From CAIOZA01 sp964464375 (GTDB taxonomy: Bacteria > Bacteroidota > Ignavibacteria > Kapaibacteriales > UBA2268): a stretch of 39,492 nucleotides of DNA. Below, piece after piece: positions 15,552-22,925 of this stretch; the first letter of the stretch is position 1; each line of letters begins with the position of its first letter. The position numbers were made by a program, and so were the translations under genes. The stretch covers positions 1 through 39,492 of the forward strand of contig CAYXFU010000035.1 of NCBI GenBank assembly GCA_964464375.1, written 5' to 3'. The notes beneath the pieces are model-generated. The model did not search any database and was not told where the DNA came from. It was given only the letters and a program-made list of their open reading frames with translations.

Positions 15552-15866
15552 TTAATAAATCTTATATCCTTTCTGGATAACTTCTTTTTGGACAAAGAAA
15601 GAATCCAGGGACTCTTTGTTTAGAGGGAGCACAGATATTCTGTTATCAACTTTTCTGGTTAAACCAATAAATTTGTCAATATCAGTAAGTATGTTACCAT
15701 CGAACATATCTGAAACGATAGCTAAGTCAATATCACTCAGATCTGAATATGAATTAGTTGCATAAGAGCCATAAATATACGCTGAATCAATGCTAATACC
15801 TTTATCGGTAAGCATTTTCAAGAAAATATTTGCATTTTTTAATATTTCAGGTTTAATTTCAGCCAT
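15552..15866 (-). CDS. minimal nucleotidyltransferase (MNT) domain protein
   Basis: This 104-residue protein is a single polymerase-beta-like nucleotidyltransferase domain. The motif GSYATNSYSDLSDIDLAI fits GSx10DxD exactly (Gly33-Ser34, Asp45, Asp47), so both metal-binding aspartates are present. Such proteins are often the antitoxin of HEPN/MNT toxin-antitoxin pairs, where they modify the HEPN toxin. No HEPN gene lies beside it: upstream there is an inverted repeat and an RHS remnant. It could be an orphan antitoxin or act on another partner. It is far from the flagellar promoter and is not part of that operon. Confidence 0.8.
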   Translation of the reverse strand: MAEIKPEILKNANIFLKMLTDKGISIDSAYIYGSYATNSYSDLSDIDLAIVSDMFDGNILTDIDKFIGLTRKVDNRISVLPLNKESLDSFFVQKEVIQKGYKIY

Positions 15867-15962
15867 TCGTAATATTTCTTTATTTTATTATTAACTATTT
15901 ATTATTGCATCAGTTACATCGTGTTTTTATTTTCGTAAAAACCCTATTTGTATTTGACGCTG

Positions 15963-16050
15963 AACCTTAGTAGTAAAAGATTCCCTTTTATGTTTTGACC
16001 TTATTAGAATAAGGTTTTTAGTCAGTGGTGTTCTGCTGATTACTAAGGTT
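15963..16050. repeat. 88-bp inverted-repeat element
   Basis: AACCTTAGTA (15963-15972) pairs with TACTAAGGTT (16041-16050) as a perfect 10-bp terminal inverted repeat. Inside, CCTTAT-TAGA-ATAAGG followed by TTTTT (near 16000-16018) forms a terminator-like hairpin on the plus strand. The element lies between the nucleotidyltransferase gene and the RHS remnant, and may be a small non-autonomous insertion. Confidence 0.5.
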
Positions 16051-16058
16051 AAAATATG

Positions 16059-16184
16059 TTAAGCCTCAAACATAGGATCAACCGAAAGAAATCTACCATT
16101 CTTCGGGTCGTAAGTCCTCGCTCCGAGTTGGATGTATCGGTTCTCTAGTCCTTGTTCCGAGCCTGTGAAGCCGTTAGTCTGCAA
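16059..16184 (-). pseudogene. C-terminal remnant of an RHS-repeat core domain gene
   Basis: One minus-strand frame reads GFTGSEQGLENRYIQLGAR followed by TYDPKNGRFLSVDPMFEA and a stop. YDPxxGRFLSxDP is the hallmark of the RHS-repeat-associated core domain, which in intact proteins comes at the end of a long YD-repeat shell, before a variable toxin tip. Only about 40 codons remain, with a stop codon (16185-16187) just upstream in frame, so the rest of the gene has been lost. The stop right after FEA means no toxin tip is encoded here. Confidence 0.85.
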
Positions 16185-16250
16185 TTATATCCTTTCTTTT
16201 TCTACTGTATCTCATATCGGGTGTAGATCAAATAATCAAAATGCTGAATT

Positions 16251-16685
16251 TTATTCATTAAGGAAAAGGTCAGGTTGATCTTCATAATGTAAAATAGAAA
16301 ACAATTTCCTTTTTCCATTGTAATTAAAAAAAGTGAAAATTAAAAATATTCTCTCATCCTTTTTAGATACCAATTTTATCTCATGATCTTGGTAGGATCT
16401 CTTTGCTTCAATTTCAAGATAATTTGAAACAGTATCGATCTTTATATAATAACCATCTTGGTTTAATAATTTAATATTTTCCTTTATCGGACCTTCTAAA
16501 TACCAAACATCATCAATGAAGTTCGCTACATCTATTATTGTCGAATCTTCAAATATTTCACTAATTTTCTCTGGATTGACAAGAATCTTATTTATAATGC
16601 TATAATCAGTTGAATAATCATCTTTGCTTTGTAAAAAAATAAAAGATATGCAAAAAACTATTATTGATATTAATAAAATCTTCAT
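16251..16685 (-). CDS. hypothetical exported protein with a truncated paralogue next door
   Basis: A 144-residue protein of unknown function. The N-terminus is a hydrophobic signal segment (MKILLISIIVFCISFIFLQS), so it is probably exported to the periplasm or stays membrane-anchored. The rest is a mix of acidic and aromatic strands, with DHEIKLVSKKDERIFLIFTF and RKLFSILHYEDQP near the end. The last 45 residues match the adjacent fragment at 16758-16910 at 24 of 45 positions, so the gene belongs to a small local family. It has no lipobox and no T9SS tail. Not in an obvious operon. Confidence 0.6.
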   Translation of the reverse strand: MKILLISIIVFCISFIFLQSKDDYSTDYSIINKILVNPEKISEIFEDSTIIDVANFIDDVWYLEGPIKENIKLLNQDGYYIKIDTVSNYLEIEAKRSYQDHEIKLVSKKDERIFLIFTFFNYNGKRKLFSILHYEDQPDLFLNE

Positions 16686-16757
16686 AAAATTTATCTCCTT
16701 CTAATAAAAAAGAATGGGTAATAATCATTATTAAATTTTTGCAATTATTTAATCTCT

Positions 16758-16910
16758 CTAGGTTTTCGGTGAACCCTCAAAATGTTGAATAAAAATTAAC
16801 TTTCTAGATGCTCCATGATTTTTAAAGCTAAAAATTAGAAATATTTTTTGATCGATTTTACTTGTGATTTTTATTTCGTGTCTTATGTATGATTTCTTTT
16901 GTTCTGATCT
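16758..16910 (-). pseudogene. truncated paralogue of the exported hypothetical gene
   Basis: The minus strand reads 50 codons, beginning after an in-frame TGA (16911-16913), with SYIRHEIKITSKIDQKIFLI and then RKLIFIQHFEGSPKT before a stop. This aligns without gaps to the last 45 or so residues of the gene at 16251-16685 (24 identities). No start codon or signal peptide belongs to it, so it is the 3' end of a decayed tandem duplicate. Confidence 0.75.
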
Positions 16911-17092
16911 TCACCCGATTCTGAATACAGAACAAAGAGAGATTATTTGTTATTCTAAAATTATAATATTGTAAATTTAGCTAAAAAGTTACAGAAGTTA
17001 ATAAAATATTTTTAATGCTCGAGATCACCTTCCAAAACTACCGGTTGCAATTGGCGAAAATATTCGATTATTTCAAAGAAACGGTTTCTAAT

Positions 17093-18265
17093 TTAATTTT
17101 TTTTCTTTTTATTCCAAATACTAATTTTAGAAATTCTACTTTTGATATAATCAATGTCATTTGTATCAACATTTGTATCATCTATCCAAATTAAATAAAG
17201 CTTCTTTAAATCTGATAAGGATTTTGGTAAATTTCTGATCGGATTAGAAGTTAAATTTATATATTCTAAATTGGTTAAAAGAGAGATTGAATCAGGAATA
17301 TAAGTAATTTTATTGTTTTCCAAATCAATGTCTTCTAAATTTTCAATTTTCAATAACTGACTTGGAAATTGAGTAAATTCATTATTGGAAAGTGAAATTT
17401 CTTTTAATTTATTTAGCTTCATTATTGAATCAGGCAAATAGCTAATATTATTAAAGTCAAAGCTTAAAGCCTCAATATTTTCAAGCAAAGAAATCGAATT
17501 TGGTATTTTATTAATATGATTCCACCGTACACCTAAACCTGTTAGACTTTTATTTTTGGATAACATTTTTATAATAGCATCTAAATCTGTAAAGTTATTC
17601 TCATCTAAATCTATACCCTTTAAATTAGGCAAACCTTCCAATGATTCAGGAAAAAGAATTATATTATTTAATGATAAACCTAATCCTATTAAATTTGGTA
17701 ATTTTAAGAAATTTGGTATGGAATTAATCTTATTATTGGACAAAGTCAAATGTTCAAGATTTGTTAATTTATTTATACTCTCAGGAATATATCTAATACT
17801 ACAATTGTCTAATTCTAAATTTTCCAAACTCTCCAATTCAACAATTCCATCTGGAAAATCATTTAAATTTGCATCCTCAATTCTTAGTGTTTTTAAATGA
17901 AGTAGATTCTTAAGGTTTTTAAAAAAAAGTTTATAATCTAGGTACCTGCAATTAAATAATCTTAATTCACTAATGTTTTGTAATAAAAAAAATGACTCAG
18001 GAAACTCTATAATATTCAAATTGCTGAAGGAAACATCTTCCATATTTTTTAATAAGCCAATACTGTCAGATATTGTACTAGCATAATAATTATTTATAAC
18101 CATACAAATAACTGAATCGGGATATTCAAAAGCTCTATGTAAATCATTGTAAATATAATTATATAAGCTCAAACCTTTGTGTGGTTTCTTAACTTGCTCT
18201 TTATTAAAGCCAATATAATTAATTGAAAAGAATAAGATGATAATAACAAATAATTTTATTTTCAT
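17093..18265 (-). CDS. secreted leucine-rich-repeat protein
   Basis: This 390-residue protein has a signal peptide (MKIKLFVIIILFFSINYIGF) followed by about a dozen leucine-rich repeats of 22-24 residues, with the pattern LxxLxxLxLxxNxIxxIPxSIxxL, for example NLEHLTLSNNKINSIPNFLK and NLEDIDLENNKITYIPDSIS. LRR arrays make curved binding surfaces, so adhesion or protein binding at the cell surface is likely, but the partner is unknown. It has no T9SS sorting domain and ends in a lysine-rich tail (IWNKKKKN). The base composition is very AT-rich compared with the flagellar genes, which may point to transfer. It stands alone. Confidence 0.85.
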   Translation of the reverse strand: MKIKLFVIIILFFSINYIGFNKEQVKKPHKGLSLYNYIYNDLHRAFEYPDSVICMVINNYYASTISDSIGLLKNMEDVSFSNLNIIEFPESFFLLQNISELRLFNCRYLDYKLFFKNLKNLLHLKTLRIEDANLNDFPDGIVELESLENLELDNCSIRYIPESINKLTNLEHLTLSNNKINSIPNFLKLPNLIGLGLSLNNIILFPESLEGLPNLKGIDLDENNFTDLDAIIKMLSKNKSLTGLGVRWNHINKIPNSISLLENIEALSFDFNNISYLPDSIMKLNKLKEISLSNNEFTQFPSQLLKIENLEDIDLENNKITYIPDSISLLTNLEYINLTSNPIRNLPKSLSDLKKLYLIWIDDTNVDTNDIDYIKSRISKISIWNKKKKN

Positions 18266-18295
18266 AACATTCTTTCTATATTTTTAGGAGGATAT

Positions 18296-18478
18296 TCACT
18301 TCTTCAAATCAGCATCTTTGAGGATTCCGTTGAGTGTACCGGTTGGAATATCTTTATTGTGAATGGGAACAACAACCATCTTACCGGTAAGATTTTTGTA
18401 TATAGCATGGGATCCCGACTGACGAATGAACATAAATCCATTTTTCTCGAGCAATCGTATAAGTTCTCTGGGCTTCAT
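18296..18478 (-). CDS. hicA: HicA mRNA interferase toxin
   Basis: A 60-residue protein of the HicA (YcfA) family, an RNase-like toxin with a dsRNA-binding fold that cuts mRNA. The core MKPRELIRLLEKNGF and the active-site stretch SGSHAIYKN are present, with the catalytic His24 and its GSH context, followed by VPIHNKDIPTGTL. Length is typical. Its ATG overlaps the last base of the hicB stop codon (TGATG), so the two are translated together. The gene order, antitoxin first, is the reverse of the classic hicA-hicB order but is common. Confidence 0.93.
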   Translation of the reverse strand: MKPRELIRLLEKNGFMFIRQSGSHAIYKNLTGKMVVVPIHNKDIPTGTLNGILKDADLKK

Positions 18479-18663
18479 CAGACGAAATCTACAGTTTGCT
18501 GAGCAATTTCTTCTTCCATAAGCACATCCAGATAGAGCCGGACAGCATCCTTCAGGTTTTCCATTGCTTCAGCAACAGTTTTACCATGAGAATGACAACC
18601 GGGCAACTCTGGTGCCCACGTATGGAATTCTTCGCCATCACGTTCAATTTTAAAAGTTATCAT
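18478..18663 (-). CDS. hicB: HicB-type antitoxin
   Basis: A 61-residue protein with the degenerate RNase H-like fold of HicB antitoxins, which bind and block HicA. The signature FHTWAPELPGCHSHGKTVAEAMENL is clear in two blocks (PELPGCHSHGKT and EAMENLKDAV). It is shorter than HicB forms that carry a C-terminal DNA-binding domain, so autorepression may need another factor or the HicA complex. It leads the two-gene unit and overlaps hicA by one base. The pair lies among surface-protein genes, as is common for mobile or stabilising modules. Confidence 0.9.
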   Translation of the reverse strand: MITFKIERDGEEFHTWAPELPGCHSHGKTVAEAMENLKDAVRLYLDVLMEEEIAQQTVDFV

Positions 18664-18763
18664 TTTTCAGCCTTATCAAGTTTTAATCAAGCTTTTTATT
18701 AAACGAACTATTTAGTATAATTATTTCAATGCAACCGTTTACATTGTGTTTCTCTATTATTCA

Positions 18764-18835
18764 GGACGCTCCTACGGAGCTTTAGTTTGTTTTGTTTATT
18801 GTTTTCTACAAACAGGTCGCTACTAAGTAGCTGAA
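18764..18835. repeat. paired trinucleotide-loop palindromic repeats
   Basis: Two short hairpins, GCTCC-TAC-GGAGC and GCTAC-TAA-GTAGC, flank a TTTAGTTTGTTTTG...CTACAAACAG stretch that is itself partly complementary. They share the 5-bp stem and 3-nt loop of the repeats at 5941-5953 and 5992-6004. They lie between hicB and the beta-propeller gene. Confidence 0.55.
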
Positions 18836-18842
18836 TACTACT

Positions 18843-20153
18843 TTACAACTTTATTAACTTCCCAACTCGTTCCCCAATTCTTACAAAATACATACCTGGT
18901 GCCAAACCGGAGACATCGATTCTAACTTTTTCCCCTCCTTTCCAAGGAGGGGTGTCACGAAGTGACGGGGTGGTTAGTATTTGACCAAATACATTCATTA
19001 TCTTAATATCCACACCCCCTGACCCCCTCTCAAGAGGGGGATAACATACATCTATGAAATCAGTTGCAGGATTGGGAGAGATTAGCTGATCTACAATATG
19101 CACCTGTTCTGATTCAACATCTGTAGCTAGATATGACCGCCATATTCTGTTATGGAAATCACCTATAATTGCAGTATTTTCTCCCAAGATACATACTCTC
19201 ATAGTAGCAGGAATTTGATCTACTATTAAAGCATTTGAGTCTCTCTGCCAAGAATCTCCTCCATCGTGTGTCCAGTATATTTTTCCGAATTGTCCTACAG
19301 CAATTGCAGTTTTCCTGTCAAGAACATCTATATCTTCTAAGCCATAAGGGGGCCAACAAAGAGTATCAAGAACTTTTGTCCACGTTTCGCCACCATTTGT
19401 TGTTCTATAAATGTAATCATAAGTATTATCTCCTAACCCAGTTCGTTCTCCTCCTGCTGTAAATCCAAATAAGGTGTCTATGAACTTAATTGAACTAGGG
19501 AAAACATAGTCAGGATAGTAATATTCAGTCCAAGATTCGCCTCCATTGTTGGATTTGAAAAACTTTTCATCATAATTAGGACTACCGTCGTAATATACGG
19601 TCATAGCAAAAATAAAATTTGGGGATAGCATTTGAAAATCAAGAACAGGACCATAAACAGGAAGATATATTTGTTTATATGTTTCAAATCCATCATGTGA
19701 AATGAATAGTTTTTTATTAGCATGGATAATTCCACTATTTTTATCAAACATAGAGACTATTGATCTAACATTACTAGAGAATATTTCTTTTATTTCGCCC
19801 TTTTTCCAAGAAATTCCACCATCTGTAGTCTTGATGAAAGTACCCGAATCACAAATTACTATTGCAAAATCTTTTTCAGGATAAGACATACTAAATGGAT
19901 AATGAACAGGTAGAATAAATGTAGTATCATTAAATACAATATTCCATGTCTTTCCAGCATTTATTGATTTTAATACCTGGGTATAAAAACCCCTTATTCC
20001 AACTAAAGCCATTAAATTCAATGAATCAGCTCTATCTACTTCTTTTATATAATAACTATTCTGTTCGAACCAGACTTTTTCCCAAAGGATTTTGGAACTG
20101 GCAAAGGAGTATGTGCCAATGACTATGAGAGCAATTATTAGAAGTTTATTCAT
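18843..20153 (-). CDS. beta-propeller T9SS cargo protein with palindromic inserts in its sorting domain
   Basis: This 436-residue secreted protein has a signal peptide (MNKLLIIALIVIGTYSFASS), six Asp-box/BNR-like motifs of the form xxDGGxxW (such as TTDGGISWKKG, SNNGGESWTEY, TTNGGETWTKV, THDGGDSWQRD) that indicate a beta-propeller related to the Ycf48/sialidase fold, and a type A T9SS sorting domain at the end (ISPNPATDFIDV ... LAPGMYFVRIGERVGKLIKL). It would cross the outer membrane through the PorV-linked system. The sorting domain is broken by two in-frame insertions, PLERGSGG and TTPSLRDTPPWKGG, each encoded by a palindromic DNA repeat. The ligand of the propeller is unknown. Confidence 0.85.
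   Translation of the reverse strand: MNKLLIIALIVIGTYSFASSKILWEKVWFEQNSYYIKEVDRADSLNLMALVGIRGFYTQVLKSINAGKTWNIVFNDTTFILPVHYPFSMSYPEKDFAIVICDSGTFIKTTDGGISWKKGEIKEIFSSNVRSIVSMFDKNSGIIHANKKLFISHDGFETYKQIYLPVYGPVLDFQMLSPNFIFAMTVYYDGSPNYDEKFFKSNNGGESWTEYYYPDYVFPSSIKFIDTLFGFTAGGERTGLGDNTYDYIYRTTNGGETWTKVLDTLCWPPYGLEDIDVLDRKTAIAVGQFGKIYWTHDGGDSWQRDSNALIVDQIPATMRVCILGENTAIIGDFHNRIWRSYLATDVESEQVHIVDQLISPNPATDFIDVCYPPLERGSGGVDIKIMNVFGQILTTPSLRDTPPWKGGEKVRIDVSGLAPGMYFVRIGERVGKLIKL
18932..19040. repeat. palindromic repeats inside a T9SS sorting-domain coding region
   Basis: Three hairpins are present: CCCCTCCTT-TCC-AAGGAGGGG (18932-18952), GTCAC-GAA-GTGAC (18954-18966) and CCCCCTCT-CA-AGAGGGGG (19023-19040). 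All are in frame and translated on the minus strand. The form C5TT...AAG5 recurs between genes at 29427-29451. Confidence 0.75.
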
Positions 20154-20327
20154 ATTATGTGCTTGATTATCATATTTTTATTCACAAATATAATACTAAG
20201 ACACGACAAAATGACAAAAAGTTACAGAAGGTAGGAAAGTATTCGCTTATTTCAATGAAACGGCTTTTATTTAAAATTCATTTTTGAAAAGCGCGCATTA
20301 TAGTAAGCAGGATATTTCTGCACTCTA

Positions 20328-20702
20328 TTATCTAACAACTGTAAATTCAGTGATTAGTATTGTTCCTGCAAAATCTGCAATACAACTATAAACTCCTGCC
20401 GGCAGATGCGATCCATCAAATGAAATCTTATCCGATCCGACCTGAATTTTCTTATTTTCTACTAGTTTTATCATCTCTCTGCCGTACCTATCCACAATAA
20501 CAATAGTTAAAGTCAATTCCTTATTTAAAGTTAATATATTATTAATCTTATAAAAAATTGAGCCATTGGTACTAACCGGGTTTGGAAAGACAGAAATTGA
20601 ATTTGAGCCATTGTCAACATTAACCGGATCGCCACAGCTATTCAAAGCGAATAAAAGAGGTATTAATACCAAGTAAACAATTTTTAAATATTTAGTTTTC
20701 AT
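20328..20702 (-). CDS. small lipoprotein made of a signal peptide and a T9SS-type sorting domain
   Basis: The 124-residue product has a lipoprotein signal (LIPLLFALNSCGD, lipobox cysteine at about residue 23) and then, after about 15 residues, a domain with the type A T9SS pattern: ISVFPNPVSTNGSIFYKI, VDRYGREMIKLV and HLPAGVYSCIADFAGTILITEFTVVR. In other proteins this domain is the export tag at the end of a long cargo. Here there is almost no cargo. It may be a lipid-anchored partner of the export system, or the end of a gene that lost its middle. It is just downstream of the porV-like gene (42 bases), so co-transcription is likely. Confidence 0.7.
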   Translation of the reverse strand: MKTKYLKIVYLVLIPLLFALNSCGDPVNVDNGSNSISVFPNPVSTNGSIFYKINNILTLNKELTLTIVIVDRYGREMIKLVENKKIQVGSDKISFDGSHLPAGVYSCIADFAGTILITEFTVVR

Positions 20703-20743
20703 ATTTTTTATTATTAATTTTTAATTATCAATTATTAATTAAT

Positions 20744-21835
20744 TTATTGTCCGCCTACTCTTAATGTGAATTTAAGAGTATTTGTTAGATATTTTGTCTG
20801 ACCTGATGTGAATGCATAGCTGACATCTCCCTGGAAAATAAATATTCTGAATGATCCGCCAAATGTCAAATAACTTCGGTTGCCCATGCTTGCCGGCTCG
20901 GTAAAGTAACCAGCTCTTATCGCTAAAGCTCTGTTATGACGGTATTCGGCTCCTAATCCGATGCTCCAGTCCAAAGGCTTATCCCAAGATTTAACCAGAG
21001 AACCCGGAAGAGCATCTGAACCAAGGCTGTCATACTTGACAAGTGTCTTAGCTCCATCAACTGCTATTGTTAATTTTCTTTCCTGACTAATGTTTAATTT
21101 TAAGGCTGTTCCTAACCTGAGACATGTCGGGATTGGATCGGACTCATTTCTGTAAGTTACTTTCGGACCAATATTCTGAAGATTCAAACCAAAAGAAAGA
21201 CTTTTATTTCCAATTAAACCATTTGAATCAAGCTCAAGATCCGGCTTCCATAATACTCCCATGTCGAATGCATAACCGTAAGCAGTACCCGGAGTTTCCC
21301 AACTGGAAGCAGCAGGATCAAGGTTTGAGCCATAATACTTAAATTTGCCGCCGATACCCAGGTCACTGCCGATGGATGTACCATAAGCCAATCCCATACA
21401 CCATTCTGTCGCTGTGTAAGTACCTGCGACCTTTCCATTCTCGAAAGTTCTGGTCATTTCACCAAGACCGTCAGAAATTAAGTCGATAGCTAAAACGCCG
21501 CGGAAAGGTTTGATATATATACCTTCAGTTGTGTTGATACTAATCTTTCCATTGTTGGTATAAAGAGGCAGAAACGACATTGTGTTAGAGCTTTCGAAGT
21601 AAATGACATTATTATCATTTATCCTGGTATGAGTCAGAAAGCCAAGACCTCCCGGATTCCAGAAAGAAGCATTAATATTGTCAGCAATTGCAGTGCCTGT
21701 CTCACCCATACCCGAGGCACGTGCATCGGGGGAAGCGATAAGGAATGGAAGAGCCACTCCGGGCTGAGCAAATGAATAACAAGCGAAAAGTAATGATAGC
21801 AGTAATGATAGAAAAGAAATTCTGAATAACTTCAT
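20744..21835 (-). CDS. porV: PorV/PorQ-family outer-membrane protein of type IX secretion
   Basis: A 363-residue beta-barrel with a signal peptide (MKLFRISFLSLLLSLLFACYSFAQ). The mature start LPFLIASPDARASGMGETGTAIADN and then NASFWNPGGL is the signature of the PorV/PorQ family (FadL-like barrels). In known systems PorV carries T9SS cargo from the secretion pore to the surface attachment complex by binding the sorting domain. The C-terminus (YLTNTLKFTLRVGGQ) is strand-like. It lies in front of a sorting-domain lipoprotein gene and near four sorting-domain cargo genes, which supports the role. PorQ or a paralogue such as a PorV-like general barrel cannot be excluded. Confidence 0.85.
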   Translation of the reverse strand: MKLFRISFLSLLLSLLFACYSFAQPGVALPFLIASPDARASGMGETGTAIADNINASFWNPGGLGFLTHTRINDNNVIYFESSNTMSFLPLYTNNGKISINTTEGIYIKPFRGVLAIDLISDGLGEMTRTFENGKVAGTYTATEWCMGLAYGTSIGSDLGIGGKFKYYGSNLDPAASSWETPGTAYGYAFDMGVLWKPDLELDSNGLIGNKSLSFGLNLQNIGPKVTYRNESDPIPTCLRLGTALKLNISQERKLTIAVDGAKTLVKYDSLGSDALPGSLVKSWDKPLDWSIGLGAEYRHNRALAIRAGYFTEPASMGNRSYLTFGGSFRIFIFQGDVSYAFTSGQTKYLTNTLKFTLRVGGQ

Positions 21836-21918
21836 TCATGAGCCTATAAATTAGTATGAACATAGACTCACAAATATAATTAAAATCAGGAATATAATTT
21901 AAAAATAATTTCCCTCTC

Positions 21919-22482
21919 TTACCCCTTCATATATTTATCAATTGTCTCCAGGAATTTCTCACGCTCTAATGGTTTGGGAATGAAATCGGAGCAACCGGCT
22001 TCGTAGCAGATTGATCTGTTCTCCTCGAAAGCATAAGCCGTCTGGGCAATGATTATTGCTTTGGGATTAATTTCGATTAGCTTTTTTGCGACTGAGTAAC
22101 CATCTATGTCGGGTAACTGAATGTCAAGCAGTAAAACATCAATATCGGAATTATTCCTGTACATTTCAATCGCTGAACTACCATTGTAGGCAACAAGATA
22201 CTTAGCTTTTGTTCTTTCTAAAAATTTTAGTATCAGCTTGACGTTGAATAAATCATCTTCAATTAATAGAATTGTTTTATCCGACCAATCATAGCGTTGC
22301 TTGTTTGACGGTTCAATATCATTTTTTAATGGCATAATCGGATAATATGGAATTGTGAAATAAACAGTAGTACCTTTACCAACAACTGATTCAATCATGA
22401 TTTTACCATTCATCAGTTCTACCAGACCTTTGGCGATAGGTAGATCGGAGATCATATCAACTATTTGATCCTCTTCAAACCG
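21919..22482 (-). pseudogene. truncated hybrid histidine kinase: end of ATPase domain plus receiver
   Basis: The frame keeps only the last part of a histidine-kinase ATPase domain (LPIAKGLVELMNGKIMIES and GKGTTVYFTIP, residues 5-36) joined to an intact receiver domain: Asp67/Asp68, phosphoacceptor Asp111 in LLLDIQLPD, Thr139 and Lys161 (FIPKPLE). Nine codons before the first ATG (22455) an in-frame TAA stops the frame, and upstream DNA holds no dimerisation or sensor domain. It is therefore the 3' end of a hybrid kinase. It might still be made as a free receiver from the ATG at 22455. It lies 84 bases ahead of porV on the same strand. Confidence 0.75.
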
Positions 22483-22485
22483 TTA

Positions 22486-22925
22486 GGAATTAACAGAGGA
22501 GTCATAATACTCCAACTCCGGTTTTTTTAATAAGAAGGAAAGTAATAAAAGTTTCTCCTTCACTATCGGTATTCTATCGGTATTTTTTTAAATTTCATTA
22601 ACTTTCATTAACTTTATTTTGAGATACATCATTAATTTCCACCAATCGTTTCTCGTGGTAAGTCTTTAATGCCTGGATTTTGATTTCACACTTTGTTAAT
22701 CAAGAAACTATATAATTCAGGTGTAGAATCAACAATTTTTATTGCTTTATAGCCTAATTCCGGTAAAGCAATATTATAGGAATGACTTTAAAAGGACATA
22801 AATCTGTTGTAATGCATGAATCACATTAGCCTAATAAATGTATAGATTCGGTACTCAGACCTATGGTACCTGTATGCAAGGGAATGACACAGTAAAATTG
22901 TTTTCCACAAGAATTGAAATGGTTT
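22486..22925. other. decayed intergenic stretch with tandem duplications and dispersed repeats
   Basis: No gene is seen. CTATCGGTATT is repeated exactly twice (22563-22584) and TTTCATTAAC twice (22593-22612). TTGCTTTA/TAAAGCAA forms a hairpin (22742-22771). A 47-bp unit at 22844-22890 is a dispersed repeat found again near the window end. This is where the missing part of the hybrid kinase would be expected. Confidence 0.6.
22844..22890 (-). repeat. 47-bp dispersed repeat, copy 1
   Basis: The reverse complement of this unit matches 39374-39420 at 41 of 47 positions with no gaps. It begins GTGTCATTCCC and ends CGAATCT. Confidence 0.8.
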
